DNA from: Carnegiea gigantea
Taxonomy: Eukaryota > Streptophyta > Magnoliopsida > Caryophyllales > Cactaceae
Assembly: GCA_029747015.1 (NCBI GenBank)
Contig: JAKOGI010000086.1
Coordinates: 926,001-990,000 of the forward strand
Length of the DNA: 64,000 nt
Reading direction: 5' to 3'
A program made the position numbers and the translations under genes. Positions 57,739 through 64,000 of the stretch are shown one piece after another; positions within the stretch are counted from its first letter, which is position 1, and every line of letters starts with the position of its first letter. The notes beneath the pieces were generated by a model. The model did not search any database, had not been told where the DNA came from, and saw only the letters and a program-made list of their open reading frames with translations.

Positions 57739-60119
57739 TGCTAAGCCAAAATTATGCATTATTTTAATAATTATTTCGATTATATTATATATTTTATTGC
57801 ATCTAATTTACTTTATTATATATATTTTTTAGGTTAGGCATTAATAAAAATAAAAAGGGAAGAGAAGACGTCGAAGTTAGAGTTTTACACGCTTGGCTCT
57901 AAAGACGGTCCAAAAATAATAATTTATGAAAAATATTATTTTCATAATTATTTAATTGGGCTAGGGTTTCAAGAGTTGGAGAAGAGCTAGAAGTCTTGAC
58001 GGAGAAGGAAGAAGAAAACCCCATCCACTAACCCTAAACACCATCACCCTCACCATAATAAAAGGCGTCACGGCTGCCATCATCCTACACCACGCCGCAC
58101 TTCTTCATACCCTTCCCATCCTACCTCCTTCACCACAATCACCTCCATCATCTCCAATAACACACCTAAATCACTACCATCATCATCATATAGCCACGCC
58201 CCTCCATACTTCTTCACAGCACCTCCGTCCATTCGATCGTCATCATCATCCCATCATCATCAGACCCTTCCCCCTTCTCCTAAAATAGCCACGCCTAACT
58301 CCACATAAAGCCACGCAGCCCTTCATCAATCATCTCCACACCACGATCACCTAAGCCAAATTGTGGCATTCTCTTTCTTTTTTTTTTTTTTGTTTACTTT
58401 ATTTTATTTTAGTTTATTTTATTTTGTTTAGATTATTGTTAAACATGAATTATTTGGGTGGATTTTATGATTTCATTTTTAATATGAGTAAGTAAAATTG
58501 TTTGTGCTTAGTATAATCCATTTGAAACCATGCTAAATTAATTATTTTGAAACAAGTTTCATACTTTATTATTTAGTTGATTTATATTCATTATTCTATA
58601 GCGATTAGTATTTACCATTCATGATATTCGTGTTATATTAATTAGAATGCATGCTAGTTAGTTTAATACGAATTCATAAGATAGTTTAAGAGACTTTAAT
58701 ACGTAAAAGTTATCGTCTTTTAAGCATTAATATCACCCTAATTAATCATAGATAGTTCAAACCCATCCTTTTTAATTTAGGTAATCATTATCAATCTTTG
58801 TCAAATCGATTTGCTGGTAAATTGGTTACAAAGCATTAGATGATTTTTTTCTAGCACATAATGCTCTAGTTGGATTAAATTCTTGTGCTGGTGTATGGGT
58901 TATCAAAACTAGCAGGGTTTATATTAGACTGGACCTAATTAAACTATAATATAAGGAAAAAAGGGAAAGATTTGCTGGTGGTCGTCTTCTACAGTCTAAC
59001 TCATGGATGAAATCGACTTGTGTGTTGATGATAAATATTAATTTGCATGGTGGATATAGATTATGCTAAGCATTTTTCATAATTTTGATATCTTTTGATA
59101 ATTATTTGTTGCTTTTAGTTAATTTGTTTAGTTTGTCAATTTTTATTCTTCAATTATTAGCTTTGATATAAATACCGTTTATCCCCCCCCCAAAGAGTAG
59201 TCTTTTAAGAGTGTCTTGCTAGTTTTAGATTAGTTAGATTTTGATTTTCAGAGTGATTATAATTTTCAGATTTGATTTATATTCTGCTTTACCGTTTAAT
59301 TACCAGTTTGTTAGAAATTAGGCTAAGAATAATTTCTTTTGCTTTTTTGCAATTTCTAATCAATCCTAGGGTTTATATAGTGTCCTGATCTGCTGCTATT
59401 TAATTTCGTAATTTTTGGGAATTATTTGATAATTTTTCAGAATTATTTCGTGAATTTGATATGTGCAGGTTTTTATCTCAATAAATCTGAAAATTTCGTT
59501 TTTAATATTTATTTCACGTTTATAAGGTGTTATTGAGTGCAAAAAATTATGTCCTTAAATTAGGGTAATTTTTTTGATTAATTTCGTATTTATATTAATG
59601 CAGTTTATTTTATATCTTATTTCGGATTGAATTTTCTGTTTTAGTTATCTGCAGCGATTTTCTGTTTTGATTTTTCTGAAATTAATTCGATATAATTCTG
59701 AAGTTATGAGCTTATAAGCTTGAAGAATATTAGTTTAGGTAACTGTTTGTGATTTTTAATATTTAATTTCTGTTTATCATTTTCTGTTTTGATTTCTAGT
59801 TGAAGATTGAGTTATTATTCTCTTTTTATTTTTCTAGATTATTTAGGATAGCTAATTATTGTTTTTTTTTCCAGAAATAAATCTAGAATATTTAAGAGTA
59901 ATATTGAGTACTTTTCTAGATTTTTATTTATTAAAATTGATTTATTTCAGAATTACAAAGAGTAGAAATAATAAATTAGTGTAGTAAAATCATTTAGAAT
60001 TAAACTAGCCTTTTGACATAATCTTTCCTCGTGGGATCGATCCCTACTTTCCTCTGCCATAAAAATTATTTATAAATCAAAGTAGTAGATAAATTTGTAA
60101 CTCCACGACAAACTTTACA
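57739..60119 (+). repeat. Array LTR 3, shared by units 2 and 3
   Basis: TGCTAAGCC at 57739 to TTTACA at 60119, 2381 bp. TATA-like site at 58054..58066 (CATAATAAAAGGC). Shared as in LTR 2. Confidence 0.92.
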
Positions 60120-60124
60120 AATTT

Positions 60125-60142
60125 TGGCGCCGTTGTCGGGGA
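60125..60142 (+). promoter_or_regulatory. Primer-binding site of unit 3, Asp tRNA type
   Basis: TGGCGCCGTTGTCGGGGA, five bases after the LTR, is one base from the Asp-tRNA complement: the best preserved of the three. Confidence 0.8.
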
Positions 60143-60243
60143 AAGAAAATTAAATTGCTGGTTTATTTCTATTTAATTTTACTACTTTTATTGCTTCATT
60201 TTAACTCTAGTATTTTCATTTATTTGTAGATGTCCTATAATGT

Positions 60244-61730
60244 ATGAGATTAAAGAGTGGTAACGAAATTGGAGAGGACAAGGAGCAAACATTGAAAGCT
60301 AAAAACAAAGAGAGTCAACCTAACCCAGTAAGTTTTAGGGTTAAAGAAGTAAGAATATCTATTCTTCGAGAACTTGTTGCCCCTAACTTAGAAAAAACCA
60401 ATGTCCATTACCTATGCTGTATTAGATAAACCCTGAAAGTGAACTCTGGATTCATCAACCTATTACCTAAGTTTCATGGATTAGATGGAGAGGACTCATA
60501 CCGTCATATTAGTGAATTCCTTATTACTTGCTCTGCTATGGTGCCTGAGGGGATTCCTGAAGATCAAATTAGATTGTGAGCCTTTCCCTTTTCTTTGCTT
60601 GGTAATGCTAAAGATTGGTTGTACTACATGCCCGCTGGATCGTTCTCTACATGGACTGCATTGCATGAATCATTTTTAGAGAAATTTTTTCCAATATCCC
60701 GAATTGGATCTATTAGGAAGGATATATATGGAATCAAACAAATGAATGGGGAAACTTTTTGCAAGTACTGGAAAAGATTTAATAAATTATGTGCTAGTTG
60801 TCCCCAATATCAAATAACTGAACAGTTGTTAATTCAATATTTTTATAAGGGCTTGCTTCCTATGGATCGTAATATGGTTAATGCTGCTAGTGGGGGGGCT
60901 CTGGTTAATAAAACTCCAGCTGATGCTAGAAACTTATTTAATCTACTGGCCCAAAATACTCAGTAGTTTGGTGCTTGGGAGTCACAAGTTAAAAGGGTCA
61001 ATGAGATTGGGTCTAGTTCATTGTAGAGAGTCAGTTATCTCACATTACTATGATGTTAAATAAGATTGTTACTAGGGGAATTCAAAAAGCAGTCATATGT
61101 GGCATCTGTTGCCTATAAGGGCATCCTACTGATGCATGTCCTATACCACAAAAGGATAATGTTAATGCTGCCTATTCTAACCAAGGTCAAAGGAGGTATG
61201 ATCCCTATTCTAACACTTATAATGAAGGATGGAGAGACCATCATAATCTTAGGTATGGCCCTCAAACCAATCCACCTGGTTTTGACCAAATATCTCGTCA
61301 ACCTTCTAATCAAGATATGACCAACTTCCTACTTGAACAAGTCCTTAAGAAAATGGATAATAGGTTCCAGATTTTGGAGACAACTCTTAAGCAGGTTCAG
61401 GAGAGGCAGACTGCAACTGATATCATCGTTAGCAACTTGCAGGCTCAAACGCAAAATAGGTTACCATCTCAGCCTTACTCCAATCCTAAGGAGAGTGTAA
61501 GTGCTATAACTCTTAGGAGTGGGAAAGAGTTGCAAGAGCCTAGGAAGAGTAGAGAGGTTGAGCTTGAGTTAGAGGTCAAAGGAGCTGAACCAGAGTTAGA
61601 CACAGAATCTGATCAAACTACTAAGAAAATAGGAGAGAAGAAAAGAGAATCTTATAAGCCAATTCCACCCTTTCCTAGTAGATTTCAAAGCCCTACTTTT
61701 AAGGTAAATGAGGTTAACTAAGAGATCTTA
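60244..61730 (+). pseudogene. gag: Unit 3 gag
   Basis: The ATG at 60244 (M-R-L-K-S-G-N-E-I) is open to 60429, then a frameshift in the region reading LVAPNLE. The capsid domain resumes with frame breaks, and 60595..60966 is open from GNAKDWLYYMPAGSF to ALVNKTPADARNLF and a TAG. The knuckle near 61100..61140 has a stop in the middle (C-G-I-C-C-L-stop-G-H-P-T-D-A-C). The piece 61317..61721 carries ILETTLKQVQERQTATDII and AITLRSGKELQEP and ends in TAA where unit 2 has Gln. Confidence 0.87.
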
Positions 61731-62510
61731 GAGGCATTGAAGAAGGTAGAGATCAACATACCTCTCCTTGATGCCATTAAACAAGTGCCTCGTTATGCTA
61801 AGTTCTTGAAAGAATTATGTACTGTTAAAAGAAAATTAGCAGGGAATGAAAAGGTAAGTGTGGAAGAAAATGTGTCCGCAGTTTTTCAAAGGAAACTTCC
61901 CCCTAAGTGCAAAGACTGAGGTGTGTTTTCTGTTCCTTGTAAGATAGGAAATCTTTACTTTGATAAGGCTATGCTTGACTTGGGTGCCTCCATTAATGTT
62001 ATGCCTAGGTCTGTTTATGACAAAGTGAGCTTAGGAAAGTTAAAGAAAACTAGTGTAGTGCTTCAGTTAGCTGAACGGAGCAGTATTCACCCAGATGGAG
62101 TGTTAGAGGATGTCTTAGTCCAAGTGAATGAACTTGTGTTTCCTGCTGATTTTTATGTGAATATGTATGATGCATGCCATGATATTCCCATCTTGCTTGG
62201 CAGGCCATTTTTGAAAATAGCTAGGACTAAAATTGATGTGCATAAAGGAACATTGACTATGGAATTTGATGGTGAAGTGATTAAATTTAATATTTTTGAT
62301 GCCATGAGATTTCCTGCCGATGTGAATTACGTGTATGCACTTGATGTTATCACTGAGTTGCCCTAAGACATTCATGACATATCCAATGAAGATGAATTTT
62401 CGACTATGCTTACCAAGAGTCTTGATCGTACTGAGTTTCAAAAAATGCCCTACCAGATTAATGTTGATTTATTGGAAGAGATCCAACCAGAGGATCCGGG
62501 AGCTTCATGA
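61731..62510 (+). pseudogene. pol: Unit 3 aspartic protease
   Basis: 61737..61919 (VEINIPLLDAIKQVPRYAKFLKEL to KCKD) ends in TGA at a Pro codon position; 61923..62366 has LDLGASINVMP, VLEDVLVQVNELVFPADFYV, IPILLGRPFLK and a TAA at 62364-62366 that is Gln in unit 1. The frame continues (DIHDISNEDEFST...) to the natural end TGA at 62508-62510. Confidence 0.88.
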
Positions 62511-63621
62511 AGTCGAGCCAACGACTATAAACAAAGGCGCTTCTTGGGAGGCAACCCAATGTTTTTAGGGAAGTACCCATTTAATTTTGCTTTCATTATT
62601 TCTTTCCTTTTGCACGCATTAGGGACTATGCATGAATTAAGTGTGGGGGGTGCATCATGCATTTAATTCCTACAGTATTTATTCTTGAAAAAAAAAAATT
62701 TCTTATAAAAAATGCATGATATGAGTTGATGCTAGGCTTGCTTACTTTAAAAAAATTTTTCCTAGCTATTTATCGTTTATTCTTTTATGTGTGACGATTT
62801 CTAAGTATGGTAGCTGTCTTTCAGAGAAGTTTAAGTTGATCCTCATATAACTCTTTAATGAGTAACTATCATGATTGTTTATTTCATTTGGTCCTGTATA
62901 ATATCCACTTCAGAGGCGATAAAATGACCTATCCCATTTCCTAGACTATTAAATTAGTAGAATAACTCATTAAAGTCGGGAATGACAAGTATCCCTTTGA
63001 GGCAATATTGCCACTAGAAAGCTTGCTTCCCATACTAGTGAATCATTAAAATAAATAAAAGTAATGATGAAAATAAAATGTTTGCTTCAACACCTCTATT
63101 CGGGTGAGTGTGAGACAGGGAGTGTCTAATTTCTAAGTCCTTATATGGGCATCGAATATGTGTGCAAGTGGAGTTTGAAAAAATTATATATATACAGAAG
63201 AAGAAGAAAAAAAAAAGTACAAGCAAGTTTAGAATCAATTTCAATAAGTTATTCTTTCTAGTTCAATTGTCTTTATAGCTATACCGCACTTCAACTTTTC
63301 TATCGCAAACTTTTTGTACCTCTTGATCGGTGTATCCATGCTTAAAAGAGATGGATAATTATTGATCTTGTTACTTCATTAAAGAAGTGTTGTGAGGTTG
63401 ATGAGGAAACGTTTTTGATGACAGTTGGATGTCTAGTGGTTATTCACTTATTGGAGGAAAGACTAATTAATTTTCAATAAAACTGCTTTTAAAGCAAGCC
63501 AATACCTAGTATGAATATCATAGTTATGCGTGACTTTATAAGAAAGGAAGAGGGCCAGTTTTTAAGTCGAGTCTAAGATTTCTTTGCACAAAGACATCCA
63601 AAGTCAAACTATGCGGGAATT
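62511..63621 (+). other. Unit 3 3' non-coding region
   Basis: TTGGGAGGCAACCCAATG (about 62545), PPT-like AAGTGTGGGGGGTGC (about 62639), an A-rich tract (about 63208..63219) and a decayed LTR-adjacent tract (ACTATGCGGGAATT, 63608..63621). No gene. Confidence 0.68.
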
Positions 63622-64000
63622 TGTTAAGCCAAAAATCATGCATTGTTTTAATAATTATTTCGATTATATTATATATTTTATTGCATCTAATTTACTTTAT
63701 TTTATATATTTTTAGGTTAGGCATTAATAAAATAAAAAGGGAAGAGAAGACGTCGAAGTTCAAGTTTTACACGCTTGGCTCTAAAGACGGTCCAAAATTA
63801 GTAATTTATGAAAAATATTATTTCCATAATTATTTAATTGGGCTAGGGTTTCAAGAGTTGGCGAAGAGCTAGAAGTCTTGAGTGAAAAGGAAGAAGAAAA
63901 CCCTATTCACTAACCCTAAACACCATCACCCTCACCATAATAAAAGGCCTCACGGCTGCCATCATCCTACACCACACCACACTTCTTCATACCCTTCCCA
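63622..64000 (+). repeat. Array LTR 4, truncated by the window edge
   Basis: Starts TGTTAAGCC at 63622 and matches the first ~380 bp of the other three LTRs, including the TATA-like ATAATAAAAGGCC at 63937..63949. What follows cannot be seen. Confidence 0.92.

Larger units (their letters stand above)
45943..64000 (+). mobile_element. Tandem array of Athila-like gag/protease-only LTR elements (element H), three units
   Basis: Four LTR copies start at 45943, 51845, 57739 and 63622 (spacing 5902, 5894, 5883 bp), all in plus orientation, alternating with three internal regions of 3539, 3522 and 3502 bp. Adjacent units share one LTR: each LTR is preceded by the 3' non-coding end of one unit and followed by the PBS of the next. 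Each internal region carries PBS, gag, protease and a 3' non-coding end with no RT, RNase H or integrase. Differences between units are a few to about 8% by eye, so this is not an assembly echo. The array continues past the right edge. Confidence 0.93.

Noticed and set aside
1..64000. Search for a bacterial-type defence or biosynthetic system
   Set aside because: Everything with recognisable coding sequence is Ty1/copia or Ty3/gypsy; there are no prokaryotic genes, ribosome-binding sites or operons.

Overview
This window looks like plant nuclear DNA, most likely eudicot heterochromatin of the pericentromeric kind. It is made almost entirely of LTR retrotransposons: Ty1/copia and Ty3/gypsy polyproteins, LTRs with TG...CA ends, initiator-Met and Asp tRNA primer-binding sites, polypurine tracts and 5-bp target duplications. 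I found no host protein gene, tRNA, rRNA or CRISPR. I could not name the species.

Left two thirds (1..45942): a Russian-doll nest. Working inwards: E (plus-strand Ty3/gypsy chromovirus-type pol, 42487..45942) is abutted by D (minus-strand chromovirus with one LTR, a Glu-rich leader ORF, gag and the start of protease, 36928..42486). D's protease is cut at 36928 by C (plus, Athila/Tat-type; 3' part and 3' LTR, 1..3400 and 36542..36927). C's LTR is split by B (plus, Athila/Tat-type with gag, protease, RT, RNase H, integrase and an Athila-like 3' ORF; 3401..36541). B's pol is split between RNase H and integrase by F (plus, SIRE/Maximus-like copia with a third ORF; 8720..29107). F's RT/RNase H region is split by G (minus, same copia family; 14781..24244). 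The G, F and B junctions are supported by target duplications (perfect, 4/5 and 4/5), and excising G or F in thought rejoins the interrupted coding sequence in frame. LTR divergence by eye (G and F about 2%, B about 10%) agrees with the order.

Right third (45943..64000): a head-to-tail array of one Athila-like, non-autonomous unit, LTR - gag/protease - LTR - gag/protease - LTR - gag/protease - LTR, in which neighbouring units share a single LTR. The period is 5.9 kb (LTR starts at 45943, 51845, 57739, 63622). All three internal regions carry only gag plus aspartic protease; RT, RNase H and integrase are absent at the same place in each, so the family was reduced before it spread or multiplied. 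The array runs off the right edge.

All coding regions are broken to some degree. G's gag-pol needs only five in-frame stops and one frameshift to be explained and its RT/RNase H part is fully open; F is similar. B, C, D, E and the array are older. The elements do not form a host pathway; proteins would act together only within a retrotransposon life cycle (Gag particle, protease maturation, RT/RNase H copying, integrase insertion), and the gag/protease units would have to borrow RT and integrase from autonomous relatives.
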